From the NCBI GenBank assembly GCA_023459495.1, contig JAEWTL010000037.1, positions 13,287-77,286 on the forward strand: a stretch of 64,000 bases of DNA, in the 5' to 3' direction. Below, piece by piece: positions 46,543-55,721 of the stretch. The notes under the pieces were generated by a model. That model searched no databases. It was not told the origin of the DNA and worked only from the letters and a program-made list of their open reading frames with translations. Made by a program: the position numbers and the translations under genes. This DNA is from Bacillota bacterium. Its GTDB lineage: Bacteria > Bacillota > Clostridia > Christensenellales > SZUA-584. Every line of letters starts with the position of its first letter. Positions within the stretch are counted from its first letter, which is position 1.

Positions 46543-48042
46543 ATGATCAGAATCGCGATCGTGGATGATGAAGTGCTCGTCAGGCAGGGAATCAAATCGT
46601 ATATCGAAAGCGCGGACGAGGAGATGGAGGTTGCCGGGACGTTCTCCAACGCAAAGGATGTAATCGACTTCTTAGGTCGGAACAGTATTCACGTGCTGAT
46701 TACCGACATCAAAATGGCGCAGATGAACGGCGTGGATCTGATACGCCATTGCGTAAATTGCCTCTATCCCATGGGCATTATCGTATTGAGCTGCCACGAT
46801 AGCTTCGAATACGCGCGGGATGCCTTTGCGCTGGGCGCGGACGCCTACCTGCTGAAGCACGAAGTGACGCAGCAGCAACTGATCTCCGAGATCAAGAAGA
46901 CGTATTTCCGGCTGCGGAAAACGGCGGCAAACCAGTGCGAAGCCCCCATGGATATGCCTTTGGACGAGATGCCGCAATGGCCGGACAGGCCGTGCGCCGT
47001 TGCGAAGATTGGCTTCAGGGCAAAATACGAGCTGTTCACCCGCGTGAACAGTAGCGCGGATAAAAAGATCATTCTGGATGTGGTGACCGAAATCATTAAA
47101 TCGAACCGGATCGGGCAGGTGTTCCGGCGCGGCGAAGATATTCTGTTTTATATCACGCTGGGCGGCGGGGATGTACGCGAGGTTATGAAGGAAAAAGCGG
47201 CGCTGGCCGCAAAGCACCTGCATGCCAATATGCTGAACTATTTCAATGAGCGCATCTATCTGGCAGTGAGTGACCCTTGCTCTGCCCCGGATACTGTTCA
47301 GGCTGCTGTGGATCAGGCAGGAAACGCGGCTGAGATGGCGTTTTATGATATGGCTCATTCCTTATTTTTCTTTGAGGACCGCAAGACGCCTGACGCAGAG
47401 CAACACGCCGTTTTCCACACCCGTCCCATCGATCTGCAAAGCGACGAATGGTGCTCCGGGTTTCAGGCCGACATGGAGGCGTATATATCGCGGGCACGGG
47501 CAGGCGCGCTGTCGCCGCGAAAGCTGGTGCAAAACATGCAGGGCTTCCTTTACAAGCTGGAAGACTACCTGTTTTCCTACTATAACGCAACGTTTATCAG
47601 CCTGCCCGAAGAGAATGCCGTCATTGACCGTGGCGTGCTGGAGGGAATGGACAATTGTGATATCGTCCGAGACTATGTACTGTTCATCGTGGACAGCGCG
47701 ATGCGCTATGTGAAGGGCTTAAAGGACAGCGATGCGGCGCTGCAGCGCGTGGTGGAGTACATCGACAACCATTATGCTTCGCCCATTACGCTGACGCTGC
47801 TGTCCGAGACGTTTCATATTAATCCGAGTTACCTGTGCAAGCTGTTCAGGGAAAGGATGGACAAAAGCTTTGTGTACTATCTCAACGAAGTGCGCATCAG
47901 CCACGCGCGGAAGCTGCTGGCCGGTTCGCGGTTGTCCATTGATGAGATCGCGGAAAGAACCGGTTTTAACAACGCAAACTATTTCGTGCGGGTATTTAAA
48001 AAGACCACCGGGATGACCATCGGGGAATACCGGAAAAGGTGA
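46543..48042 (+). CDS. AraC-type response regulator (YesN family)
   Basis: 499 aa. Receiver domain with VDDE and phospho-acceptor Asp55 (LITDIKMAQMNG), a variable middle part, and a C-terminal AraC DNA-binding domain (about 400-499: LTLLSETFHINPSYLCKLFR, IAERTGFNNANYFVRVFKKT). It likely activates the downstream CUT1 importer and, by read-through, the RiPP and rhamnosidase genes. Confidence 0.93.
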   Translation: MIRIAIVDDEVLVRQGIKSYIESADEEMEVAGTFSNAKDVIDFLGRNSIHVLITDIKMAQMNGVDLIRHCVNCLYPMGIIVLSCHDSFEYARDAFALGADAYLLKHEVTQQQLISEIKKTYFRLRKTAANQCEAPMDMPLDEMPQWPDRPCAVAKIGFRAKYELFTRVNSSADKKIILDVVTEIIKSNRIGQVFRRGEDILFYITLGGGDVREVMKEKAALAAKHLHANMLNYFNERIYLAVSDPCSAPDTVQAAVDQAGNAAEMAFYDMAHSLFFFEDRKTPDAEQHAVFHTRPIDLQSDEWCSGFQADMEAYISRARAGALSPRKLVQNMQGFLYKLEDYLFSYYNATFISLPEENAVIDRGVLEGMDNCDIVRDYVLFIVDSAMRYVKGLKDSDAALQRVVEYIDNHYASPITLTLLSETFHINPSYLCKLFRERMDKSFVYYLNEVRISHARKLLAGSRLSIDEIAERTGFNNANYFVRVFKKTTGMTIGEYRKR

Positions 48043-48252
48043 AGATTTTGAACCCAAAGAACATGATTGTGAACCTGTAGCGTTTCGTGAAACAACCTGC
48101 CAAGAATCTGCATTGAATACCCAAACTCAAATTTATAGTATTAAGTTACAAGCTGAAATAAGAGCCGTATTTTAAATTTCATATTGTTAATTGCATCGAG
48201 TGCCGCACGCGGTTCCTGTTGCTCAGTTTATTAAAATTCAGGAGGGTTGCCC

Positions 48253-49557
48253 ATGAAGAAGTCGTTCAAGTCCATTGCGATGTTGCTGGTGCTGACATCT
48301 GTAGCGTTCCTGGTTTTAGGATGCACACCGTCGACGCCGACAGACTCTCAGAGTGCTGGAAACACGACGGAACAGGTTGCGGAGACACAATCTTCGCAGC
48401 CATCGACGGAGAAGGCGAAGCTGCTTGTCTGGGAGCATACACCCCAATTTGAAGAGCCGCTCAAGCAGGTAATCGAAGCGTTTGAGGCGCAGAACCCGGA
48501 TATTGATGTGGAATACGAGATCAAGACAGCCGATCAGTATTACAACCTGCTTGCGACCACTATTCAGGCGGGCGAAGCGCCGGATCTGTTCTGGACCAAC
48601 GGTACCGCGACGTCCAATTACGGGAGCTATGCAAGTCAGGGCGTGCTGATGGACCTCACGGACAAGGTGGACTATTCGATTTACCCGGAAGCAGCGATGA
48701 AGCTGGTGGATATCGACGGACACTACTACTCCACACCCGGAGCCACGGCCGATACCCGCGCCGTGTACTACAACAAGGATATCTTTGACGAGCTGGGCCT
48801 CAGCGTGCCGAAAACGTTCGACGAGTTTGAGGCAGACCTGCAGACGATACTGGATGCGGGATATGTGCCTTTGGCGCTGGGCGGAAGCTTCTTCTGGAGC
48901 ACGCTGTTCACGTTCGAGCCTATCCTTGCCGCTATGGAGCCCGACTGGCTGCAGACGGCGGCAAAAGGCGAGGCCCGGGTGAATGACCCGCGCGTCGCTG
49001 CAGTCTGGGAAAAGATGATCGAATGGGGCAATAAAGGATACTTCGGAGCCGGATACCTGGGTGTTGACGAAGGCGGACAGTTGCTGGCGTTCTCCAAGGG
49101 CGAGGCGGCTATGACCATCACCGGTTCCTGGAACGTCTCCACGTTCGCAAGCAATAACCCGGAGCTCAATTACGGTGCATTCCAGCTGCCTACGAAGGAT
49201 GGCACAAGGCCGATGATCGTGACGTATGCCTGCGGATTCGCAGTATCCGCCAACACGGAATATCCGGAAGCCGCGGTCAAGTTTGCGCAGTTCCTCGCCA
49301 GCGTAGAAGGTCAGGCTATCTGGGTCAAGGCACTCAACGGCGTGCCGGGTCTGTCGGAAGTGGTCTCAGATGATCCTGTAATCGCCGAAATGACACAGCA
49401 TGACATACAGGTGGAAAGCTTCTACAGCATACTGGGCGATTACGCCAGCGAAGGCGGAAATCCGGGGCAGATCATGGAGGAAGACGCTACCAAGGTGCTC
49501 TCAGGAAGCTTAACGCCCGAGGAGTTCTTAAATTCGCTTGATGCGTTGATGCAGTAA
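48253..49557 (+). CDS. sugar ABC transporter substrate-binding lipoprotein (CUT1)
   Basis: 434 aa from the ATG at 48253, AGGAGG 7 nt upstream. Lipobox LVLGC near residue 24 and a Thr/Ser-rich linker. A family 1 solute-binding protein (KLLVWEHTPQFEEPLKQVIE, RAVYYNKDIFDELGL, GEAAMTITGSWNVSTF). Captures an oligosaccharide for the two permeases downstream. The nearby GH78 suggests a rhamnose-containing ligand. An intra-operon hairpin follows. Confidence 0.93.
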   Translation: MKKSFKSIAMLLVLTSVAFLVLGCTPSTPTDSQSAGNTTEQVAETQSSQPSTEKAKLLVWEHTPQFEEPLKQVIEAFEAQNPDIDVEYEIKTADQYYNLLATTIQAGEAPDLFWTNGTATSNYGSYASQGVLMDLTDKVDYSIYPEAAMKLVDIDGHYYSTPGATADTRAVYYNKDIFDELGLSVPKTFDEFEADLQTILDAGYVPLALGGSFFWSTLFTFEPILAAMEPDWLQTAAKGEARVNDPRVAAVWEKMIEWGNKGYFGAGYLGVDEGGQLLAFSKGEAAMTITGSWNVSTFASNNPELNYGAFQLPTKDGTRPMIVTYACGFAVSANTEYPEAAVKFAQFLASVEGQAIWVKALNGVPGLSEVVSDDPVIAEMTQHDIQVESFYSILGDYASEGGNPGQIMEEDATKVLSGSLTPEEFLNSLDALMQ

Positions 49558-49567
49558 CATGGCGGAA

Positions 49568-49626
49568 GGGCAGTAACCGTGCTGCGTCACAGGCTGCGAA
49601 GCCGCCGCCGTGGCCGGTTACTGTCC
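49568..49626 (+). terminator. intra-operon hairpin after the binding-protein gene
   Basis: GGGCAGTAACCG / CGGTTACTGTCC arms (one G-T pair) with a GC-rich inner part, followed by TTTT. A partial terminator likely separates binding protein from permease expression. Confidence 0.75.
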
Positions 49627-49647
49627 TTTTAACTCGCAGAGGTAGAT

Positions 49648-50556
49648 ATGAAATTCTTTAAAAAACGGCCATACCTGCAATTTATATCCCCCGGGATCGC
49701 GTTGTATTCCATCTTTGTGATCGTACCCGTGCTATTCGCCATTTATTTGAGCTTCCATGAATGGTCGGGCATCGGATCGATGAAATTTGTGGGGTTGGAT
49801 AACTACGTGAGGCTTCTGACCGACCCGCGGACATCGAGGATATTCCTAAACGCGCTGGGCAACAACTTTAAATTTACGCTCTGCGTGGTGACGATCATAC
49901 TGGGCGTACAGCTCGTGTTTGCGTATTTGCTGAATATCAACATCCGCGGCGGCAAGTATTTCAGGCTGATGATCTTTCTGCCCTACGTGATCAGCACGGC
50001 CATCATCGGGTTTTTTACGCTGATTGTGTTCGACCCGAACCTTGGCATCCTGAATAACATGCTAGGGCTGGTGGGCCGGGCCGATCTGAAAAGCGCGTGG
50101 TTCGGGGATCCCAAAATCGCATTTATTTTGCTTGTCATGGTGATATTGTGGCAAAGCGTCGGCGCGGGCATGATGATCTTTTACGCCAACATGAAGGATA
50201 TCCCTAAGTCGATTATCGAAGCCAGTGTGATCGACGGGGCGGGGGAATGGAAGCGTTTCACAAAGATTGTGATTCCAATGCTGGGGCCGTCGTTTACCAC
50301 CAACATCGTGCTGGGCGTAATCTGGGGGCTGACGATATTCGATATTCCGTTCTTGATCGGCGGGTCGCAGGGTGGCATTGATAACTCGATCGACTTTGTG
50401 AACCAGTTTTTCTACCGCAGTACTTTTGGAAGCGCGTACTTTGGGGAGACCTCGCTGGGCTTCGGCGCATGCATCAGCGTCACGATGTTTGTGATCATTT
50501 TCAGCATCTCTCTGCTGCTCTCGAAGCTGCTCAAGCGCTTCAAGTTCAATGACTGA
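49648..50556 (+). CDS. sugar ABC transporter permease (CUT1, MalF type)
   Basis: 302 aa. Six membrane helices; EAA loop IIEASVIDGAGEWKRFTKIV. N-terminus YLQFISPGIALYSIFVIVPV is typical of the family. Forms the channel with the next permease. No ATPase in the operon; the MsmX-like protein at 62453 lies downstream, after the RiPP and GH78 genes. Confidence 0.93.
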   Translation: MKFFKKRPYLQFISPGIALYSIFVIVPVLFAIYLSFHEWSGIGSMKFVGLDNYVRLLTDPRTSRIFLNALGNNFKFTLCVVTIILGVQLVFAYLLNINIRGGKYFRLMIFLPYVISTAIIGFFTLIVFDPNLGILNNMLGLVGRADLKSAWFGDPKIAFILLVMVILWQSVGAGMMIFYANMKDIPKSIIEASVIDGAGEWKRFTKIVIPMLGPSFTTNIVLGVIWGLTIFDIPFLIGGSQGGIDNSIDFVNQFFYRSTFGSAYFGETSLGFGACISVTMFVIIFSISLLLSKLLKRFKFND

Positions 50557-50567
50557 GGGAAGGCAAA

Positions 50568-51419
50568 ATGAAACGTACTTACTCCATCACTGATACCCGG
50601 GCGTCGCGCATCGTGAAGAACTTTTTTTCCGTGGTGCTGCTGCTCTATACGCTGATCGCAGTAGCGCTGATACTCATCACCGTGCTTTCGTCCTTTAAGA
50701 CCAAAAGCGATTTGGTCCACAACACGCTGGGATTTCCCCAGTCGTTTACGCTGGATAATTACGAGCAGGTATTGCTCAAGGATAAATTTTGGCTCTACTT
50801 CATAAACAGCACCATACTGGCCGTGGGTGGTGTGGCACTGCTGCTGTTCATCTCCTCCATGGTGGGGTACGGGCTCTCCAAGTTTCGGTTCAAAGGCCGC
50901 AACGGCATTCGTACATACTTCCTGATGGGGCTGATGTTCCCCATACAGCTGGGCATACTACCGCTGTTTATCATGCTGCGCTCCCTGGATCTCATCAACA
51001 ACCTGTTTGGGCTGATATTGCTGTACGCGGCCAATATGTCATTCGCCGTATTTGTACTGTCGAACTTTTTGCGGACGGTGCCGGATGCGCTCATCGAGTG
51101 CGCACGCATCGATGGGGCGAGCGAGTTTCGGATCTATCGGAAGATCATACTGCCGATGGCGCGGCCCGTGCTGTCCACGGTCGGCCTCATCAGCTTTGTG
51201 ACGATGTGGAACGACTTTTACATGCCGCTCGTGTTTTTGACCAAGGAGAACGTGCGTACGCTGACGCTCGGCGTCTATCGGTATATGAACAACTTCCTCG
51301 AAAACTGGCATCTGGTTTTTGCGGCGGTGACGGTTGCGCTGGTGCCGGTGATCGTGGTGTTCTTCCTGTTCTCAAATCAAATCATCGCCGGACTGACGGG
51401 TGGTGCGGTGAAAGAGTAA
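50568..51419 (+). CDS. sugar ABC transporter permease (CUT1, MalG type)
   Basis: 283 aa, 11 nt after the preceding gene with GAGGGAAGGC upstream. Six helices, EAA loop LIECARIDGASEFRIYRKII, C-terminal LFSNQIIAGLTGGAVKE. The next gene in the same direction, 32 nt away, is the radical SAM peptide maturase, so the RiPP cassette is probably on the same transcript. Confidence 0.93.
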   Translation: MKRTYSITDTRASRIVKNFFSVVLLLYTLIAVALILITVLSSFKTKSDLVHNTLGFPQSFTLDNYEQVLLKDKFWLYFINSTILAVGGVALLLFISSMVGYGLSKFRFKGRNGIRTYFLMGLMFPIQLGILPLFIMLRSLDLINNLFGLILLYAANMSFAVFVLSNFLRTVPDALIECARIDGASEFRIYRKIILPMARPVLSTVGLISFVTMWNDFYMPLVFLTKENVRTLTLGVYRYMNNFLENWHLVFAAVTVALVPVIVVFFLFSNQIIAGLTGGAVKE

Positions 51420-51451
51420 AAATTATTACGAACGAAAGGATGGAGGAAATC

Positions 51452-52906
51452 ATGAGTCAATACATACCCAAAGAACTTTATATGTTCTCTTTGGAGGGTG
51501 AACGGTTTTTAGTGGAGCCTGACAATTGCGGCGTGTATGACATTGATGAAATGACAGAGAAGCTGCTTTCGGCAAAAGAGCCTGTAACAAAGGAAAGGGC
51601 GCTGGAGGATCTTCTGGCGGAAGACCCGGCAGACGCGGAAGAGTTGTTCGACGGTCTTGTGGAGCTTGGCCTTTTGCGCGACGTAGAAGCGCCCGAGGCG
51701 CCAAAAGCGATTTCTGCCGCTTTTCCCATGAACCCTATGATGGTCATCCTGAACGTCGCGCAAGCATGCAATATGCGGTGCACCTATTGCTTCGCGGACC
51801 ATGGCGCGTATCACGCAGGCATGCAGATGATGACCCGCGAAGTTGCGGAAAAGGCTGTGGACTTTCTCATAAACAAAACGGATATGCCATATTTGTACGT
51901 CTATTTCTTCGGGGGCGAACCGCTTTTGAACAAGGACGTCATCTTGCATACCGTTGGGTATACAAACGCCAAAGCTGCAGAGCTGGGGAAAAGCGTGGTA
52001 TATGGAATCACCACCAATGGCACGATTCTGGACGACGAACTTTTGACGTGTTTTGAGGAAAACAGATTTGCAATCATGGTCAGTCTGGACGGCCCGAAGG
52101 AAATGAACGACACACTGCGTCCCATGGCAGACGGTTCCGGCTCCTGCGATACGGTAGTACGCAACCTGCACAGACTTGCTGAGCTGAAAAACATCTACTT
52201 TGGCTGCCGTGCCACGACGACCGCAGAACAGTCCAGCCTCGTGGAAATCATGAAATTCTATGACTCGCTCCCGCTTCAATTCTGCCACATGGAGCCTGCC
52301 AGCCAGTCGACTCAGCAGTTGGAAGCTAATGAGAAGATCGATGCGCGAAACTTCAACGCCTTTCTGAAGGAGTACGGCGAGGTTGTCAAAGCCATGTGGC
52401 AAAAGATGAAAAAACGCGAGCCGGTGCTGTATCGTACCTACCTGAGCGAAATTCAGCGGCTTATGGATCGTATGGTACGCAGATATCACTGCAACATGGG
52501 CGGCGGTTCTCTGACGATCTCTGCTGAAGGTGATATTTATGCCTGCCAACGATTGGTTGGCGAACCGGGGCAGAGCCTAGGCTCGGTGCTTGACCCTGAT
52601 ATCCTCTCGACATATCAGCCCTATGTTCCGCTCTCCTCGGACGAGAAGGACGACTGCCGGACCTGCTGGGCGCGTTACTTCTGCGCAGGGGACTGCCCCG
52701 CCGAGTCTATTCTGAACTATGGTACCGATGGCCCGGTATTGACGCCCCGGTGTGACTTTGCGCGTGAAAAACTCAAGTGGATGATCTGGATTTATTCCAA
52801 AATGAAATCTGAGCTGAGTCAGGAGCAAATCGATGAAGTATTCAGCATGGGCTTCGTCCGGTGCAACCAATACCAATTTCCAGCGCCTGAACAGGTGGGT
52901 GCATGA
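51452..52906 (+). CDS. radical SAM/SPASM peptide maturase (RiPP)
   Basis: 484 aa from the ATG at 51452 (GGAGG 5 nt upstream). Residues 1-80 look like a RiPP recognition element (FLVEPDNCGVYDIDEMTEKL ... LFDGLVELGLL). The radical SAM core has Cys106, Cys110 and Cys113 (CNMRCTYC) for the 4Fe-4S cluster, then FFGGEPLL (152-159) and TTNGTILDD. The C-terminal SPASM domain has all seven cysteines: Cys347, GX4C at 360-365, Cys402/405/411/415 in C-x2-C-x5-C-x3-C, and Cys434, enough for two auxiliary clusters. Such enzymes make thioether or C-C links in precursor peptides. The two Cys-rich peptides just downstream are the evident substrates. Confidence 0.93.
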   Translation: MSQYIPKELYMFSLEGERFLVEPDNCGVYDIDEMTEKLLSAKEPVTKERALEDLLAEDPADAEELFDGLVELGLLRDVEAPEAPKAISAAFPMNPMMVILNVAQACNMRCTYCFADHGAYHAGMQMMTREVAEKAVDFLINKTDMPYLYVYFFGGEPLLNKDVILHTVGYTNAKAAELGKSVVYGITTNGTILDDELLTCFEENRFAIMVSLDGPKEMNDTLRPMADGSGSCDTVVRNLHRLAELKNIYFGCRATTTAEQSSLVEIMKFYDSLPLQFCHMEPASQSTQQLEANEKIDARNFNAFLKEYGEVVKAMWQKMKKREPVLYRTYLSEIQRLMDRMVRRYHCNMGGGSLTISAEGDIYACQRLVGEPGQSLGSVLDPDILSTYQPYVPLSSDEKDDCRTCWARYFCAGDCPAESILNYGTDGPVLTPRCDFAREKLKWMIWIYSKMKSELSQEQIDEVFSMGFVRCNQYQFPAPEQVGA

Positions 52907-52981
52907 GCCTTAGCTTTGTTGGCGTTGATGGCTGGCGGCCGAATCAGACTGCTCAATTTTTTAAAGTCAGGAGGTGATATG

Positions 52982-53143
52982 ATGTCAAAACATATTCGCG
53001 TGCTCAATCCGATTATTGACTCGGATGGCTCGGTACGCAATGATTTACCACCAATCCCGCCGTGTTACGTCATGCCGTGCGACTGCGCGGGACCAGGCGG
53101 GTTATGCTACATTATAGTAAGACCATTACCAACTCAGCTCTAA
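52982..53143 (+). CDS. RiPP precursor peptide 1
   Basis: 53 aa. ATG at 52982 chosen over 52979 because AGGAGG ends 7 nt before it (the full AGGAGGTGAT is present). The leader begins MSKHIRVLNPIIDSDGSVRN and the core ends in PPCYVMPCDCAGPGGLCYII with a VRPLPTQL tail; four Cys as C-x4-C-x-C-x6-C. No signal peptide or GG cleavage site is obvious. It starts 75 nt after the maturase stop. The type of crosslink cannot be told from sequence. Confidence 0.85.
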   Translation: MSKHIRVLNPIIDSDGSVRNDLPPIPPCYVMPCDCAGPGGLCYIIVRPLPTQL

Positions 53144-53197
53144 AATGTTACGCGGTGTGACTGAACCCTAGCTGTAATCCGGCCGCCTTCATTATGT

Positions 53198-53229
53198 GCG
53201 GGGCATTTCGCGGGATGTGAATGCCCCGC
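53198..53229 (+). terminator. hairpin after precursor 1
   Basis: GCGGGGCATT / AATGCCCCGC, 10 bp perfect, 12-nt loop. It matches the hairpin after precursor 2 with compensatory changes. Confidence 0.75.
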
Positions 53230-53274
53230 GCACTAAAGAGCAAACCTGCATGTAAAGCATAGCAAGAGAAGCAC

Positions 53275-53526
53275 ATGGAACACAGGCCTTCGCTAAAACA
53301 CTCTGTGTTCGGAAATATTCGGTTTATTTCTAAAGATATCAGGCGCGAGTACAGGCCGTTACAGGTGTGCTTGTCGGCGGAGATTGCTCTGCGTATAGCA
53401 CCAGCGGTAACGTTGTTACCATCCGAGCTGGGCCGGTTGAAGATAATGGAAGTATCCGGTATGAGTTTCGTCCGATACAAACAATACAAATTTCGACGTC
53501 CAAACAAGTGGGTGTGTGGGCCTTAA
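53275..53526 (+). pseudogene. chimeric remnant: exporter head fused to maturase tail
   Basis: 83 codons. The first half (MEHRPSLKHSVFGNIRF, IRREYRPLQVCLSAE) matches the N-terminus of the exporter at 53890 (MEHNPSLKHTVFKNIRF). From about nt 53421 it matches the C-terminus of the maturase (GMSFVRYKQYKF against SMGFVRCNQYQF). This is what a tandem duplication spanning the end of one gene and the start of another leaves at the junction. It is still open and carries a weakened ribosome site (AAGAGAAG instead of AAGAGGAG), so a short product is possible but likely non-functional. Confidence 0.85.
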
Positions 53527-53594
53527 CTCATTTTGGCGTTGATGGCGGGCGGCCGCATCAGTCTGCTCATTATTTAAAGTCAGGAGGTGATATG

Positions 53595-53759
53595 ATGTCA
53601 AAACATATTCGCATGCTCAATCCGATTGGAGATACGGATCGCTCAGTACGCAATGCACAAGAAATAATAGCGTGCTATGAACCATGCTACGTCATGCCGT
53701 GTGACTGCGCGGGACCAGGCGGGATATGCTACGTTATTATAAAACCAATTCCGCGTTAG
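53595..53759 (+). CDS. RiPP precursor peptide 2
   Basis: 54 aa, same AGGAGGTGAT ribosome site and double ATG as precursor 1. Leader MSKHIRMLNPIGDTDRSVRN. The linker differs (AQEIIACYE) and adds a fifth Cys. Core PCYVMPCDCAGPGGICYVII then KPIPR. Leader and core are nearly identical to precursor 1 while the linker between them is not, as expected for a peptide recognised and modified by the same enzyme. Confidence 0.85.
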   Translation: MSKHIRMLNPIGDTDRSVRNAQEIIACYEPCYVMPCDCAGPGGICYVIIKPIPR

Positions 53760-53813
53760 AGTGATATGCAGTGTGACTGATCCTTAACTGAAATCCGGCC
53801 GCCTTCATTGCAT

Positions 53814-53845
53814 GTGGGGCATTTCGCGCGATGTGGGTGCCCCAC
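53814..53845 (+). terminator. hairpin after precursor 2
   Basis: GTGGGGCATT / GGTGCCCCAC, 10 pairs with two G-U, 12-nt loop. Relative to the copy after precursor 1, a C-G pair has become T-A, so pairing is preserved. Probably sets the ratio of precursor to exporter mRNA. Confidence 0.7.
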
Positions 53846-53889
53846 CGCGCCAAAGAGCGACCCGCAATAAAGCTTAGCAAGAGGAGTAC

Positions 53890-55710
53890 ATGGAACACAA
53901 CCCTTCGCTAAAACACACTGTGTTCAAAAACATTCGGTTTATTTTTGGAGAGATCAGGCGCGAGTACAGGCCGTTGCTCGTAAGCTTGTCGGCGGAGACG
54001 CTGCTCGGCTGCATAACGCCGGCGGTAACGCTGTTTTTACCAAAGATGATAATTGAGTTTTTGACACAGCCCGCTGAGACACACGCGTCTATCGGTAAGG
54101 TCGCGCTTTTATTGCTGTTGTCCGTCATCTCCGGTGCGGCTCTGGCTTCGACGACTTCCGCGCGATACGTCTATCTCAGCGATTTAAATATGCATTATCT
54201 GAAAAAGCTGTTTTACAGTGCGCTTGGCCGCGACTACCAAAGCCTGGAGAGCTCCAGAGGCCAGACAGAGTACCAGCGTGCCCGGCGTACCTTGGTGGGC
54301 GGCTCCGAGGTAAGTGTGACTTCCCTTGTAACGACCGGTCAGGCTTTTATAACGGGTACGCTATGTTTTGTGCTGTATTCAAGCGTTTTGGCGCAGTTGA
54401 ATCTGATTGTCATGGCGATGCTCGTGGCACTTTCGATTTTGCAGTACGCCATTATGAAGCGGGCGCGCACCTTTGAGCAGGAAAACAGGGGCAAGCTGGC
54501 CAATGAAGAAAAGAAGATGTTCATCATTGAGAGCATTGCGGCTAACCCATCCTATGGCAAGGATATCCGCATGTACGCCATGTCCCGTTGGATTCAGACC
54601 GTATGGAATGGGATACTCGCACAATATATCGCGATCAGCCGAATGGTTGCAAGCCGAAACTTCAGGGCGGCGGCCGCCAGCGGGATGTTGTTCCTGATTC
54701 GGGATATTGGCGCTTATCTCTATCTGATCTGGCGTGTAGTGGGCGGTGAAATCACTGTGGCGGATTTTTCTATTTACATTGGAGCTGTAGTGGGATTTTC
54801 AGCCTTTACCGGGAACATGATAATGCAAATCAATGAACTTAAACGAGCAAGCTTGTTCATGGATGATTTGCGCGTGTTTCTTGATAAAGCAGCGGTGGAC
54901 GATTCCGTATCAGAGGGTGGAGCCTCGCGGTCTGAATTGGAATCTATCGAACTGCGCGACGTATGCTTTGCTTATGAGGAGTCGGGGAAGCCCTTTATCG
55001 AGCACCTTAACTTAACGATACGGCGCGGTGAAAAATTGGCGATCGTCGGACTCAATGGCGCCGGCAAGACGACGCTGATCAAGCTGCTTTGCGGATTGTA
55101 TTCGCCACAAAACGGCGTGATCCTGATTAATGGAAGGCCTGCGACAGCACTGGATAAGCAGACACGGCTTGCGCTTTTTTCAGCGGTATTTCAGGACGCG
55201 GTTATATTTCCGTTCTCCATTGCCGAGAATGTTTCGCTGCAGCCGGATTCGGAAACTGATTATTTCCGCGTTGCGGATTGTCTTCAAAAAGTTGGGCTCG
55301 ACCAAACGGTGAATCAGTTTTCACAAGGTATGCATACGATGCTTTCTAAAGAGATCGACGCCGATGGAATTGTATTGTCCGGCGGGCAGCGTCAAAAATT
55401 GCTTCTTGCGCGTGCCATATACAAGGACGCGCCAGTCTGGCTGCTCGACGAGTCCAGCACGTTTTTGGATCCGCCGTCAGAAAGTGAGCTATACCGCTCA
55501 TTCCGAAATCTGAGTTCTCAAAAAACAGTTGTATTTATATCCCATCGGCTCGCAAATGCCCGCTATTGCGACCGTATTGTTCTGTTGGAAGACGGCACCG
55601 CCATCGAAAGTGGAAGCCATGATGAATTGATGAGTTTTGGCGGCCGCTATGCCCGTATGTATCGTGTGCAAGCCGCATGGAATGAGCCAGACACCGCAGC
55701 ATTAGCTTGA
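53890..55710 (+). CDS. ABC half-exporter, first of a pair (RiPP export)
   Basis: 606 aa with AAGAGGAG upstream. A type IV exporter: membrane domain of about six helices (about 20-330) followed by one ATPase domain with Walker A GLNGAGKTT, signature LSGGQRQKLLLARAI, Walker B VWLLDESS and switch His in FISHRL. There is no N-terminal C39 peptidase domain, so leader removal must occur elsewhere. With the next gene it should form a heterodimer exporting the modified peptides or giving self-protection. Confidence 0.92.
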   Translation: MEHNPSLKHTVFKNIRFIFGEIRREYRPLLVSLSAETLLGCITPAVTLFLPKMIIEFLTQPAETHASIGKVALLLLLSVISGAALASTTSARYVYLSDLNMHYLKKLFYSALGRDYQSLESSRGQTEYQRARRTLVGGSEVSVTSLVTTGQAFITGTLCFVLYSSVLAQLNLIVMAMLVALSILQYAIMKRARTFEQENRGKLANEEKKMFIIESIAANPSYGKDIRMYAMSRWIQTVWNGILAQYIAISRMVASRNFRAAAASGMLFLIRDIGAYLYLIWRVVGGEITVADFSIYIGAVVGFSAFTGNMIMQINELKRASLFMDDLRVFLDKAAVDDSVSEGGASRSELESIELRDVCFAYEESGKPFIEHLNLTIRRGEKLAIVGLNGAGKTTLIKLLCGLYSPQNGVILINGRPATALDKQTRLALFSAVFQDAVIFPFSIAENVSLQPDSETDYFRVADCLQKVGLDQTVNQFSQGMHTMLSKEIDADGIVLSGGQRQKLLLARAIYKDAPVWLLDESSTFLDPPSESELYRSFRNLSSQKTVVFISHRLANARYCDRIVLLEDGTAIESGSHDELMSFGGRYARMYRVQAAWNEPDTAALA

Positions 55711-55721
55711 GGGTATACGCT

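Larger units (their letters stand above)
52805..54035 (+). repeat. tandem duplication, two units of about 614 bp
   Basis: Unit 1 (about 52805-53420) and unit 2 (about 53421-54035) each contain the maturase gene 3' end, a short intergenic stretch, a precursor gene, a hairpin and the exporter gene 5' end. Matching landmarks are all 613-615 bp apart (SD-ATGATGTCAAAACAT, the hairpin, the exporter start). Substitutions are scattered outside the precursor core, so the duplication is not recent. Confidence 0.85.

Noticed and set aside
51509..52549. A 346-codon open frame on the - strand
   Set aside because: Antisense shadow of the radical SAM gene; no motif and no ribosome site.
50789..52906. A 705-codon open frame ending with the radical SAM gene
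   Set aside because: The first 221 codons overlap the permease at 50568-51419 in another frame and resemble nothing; the real start is the ATG at 51452 with its own ribosome site.
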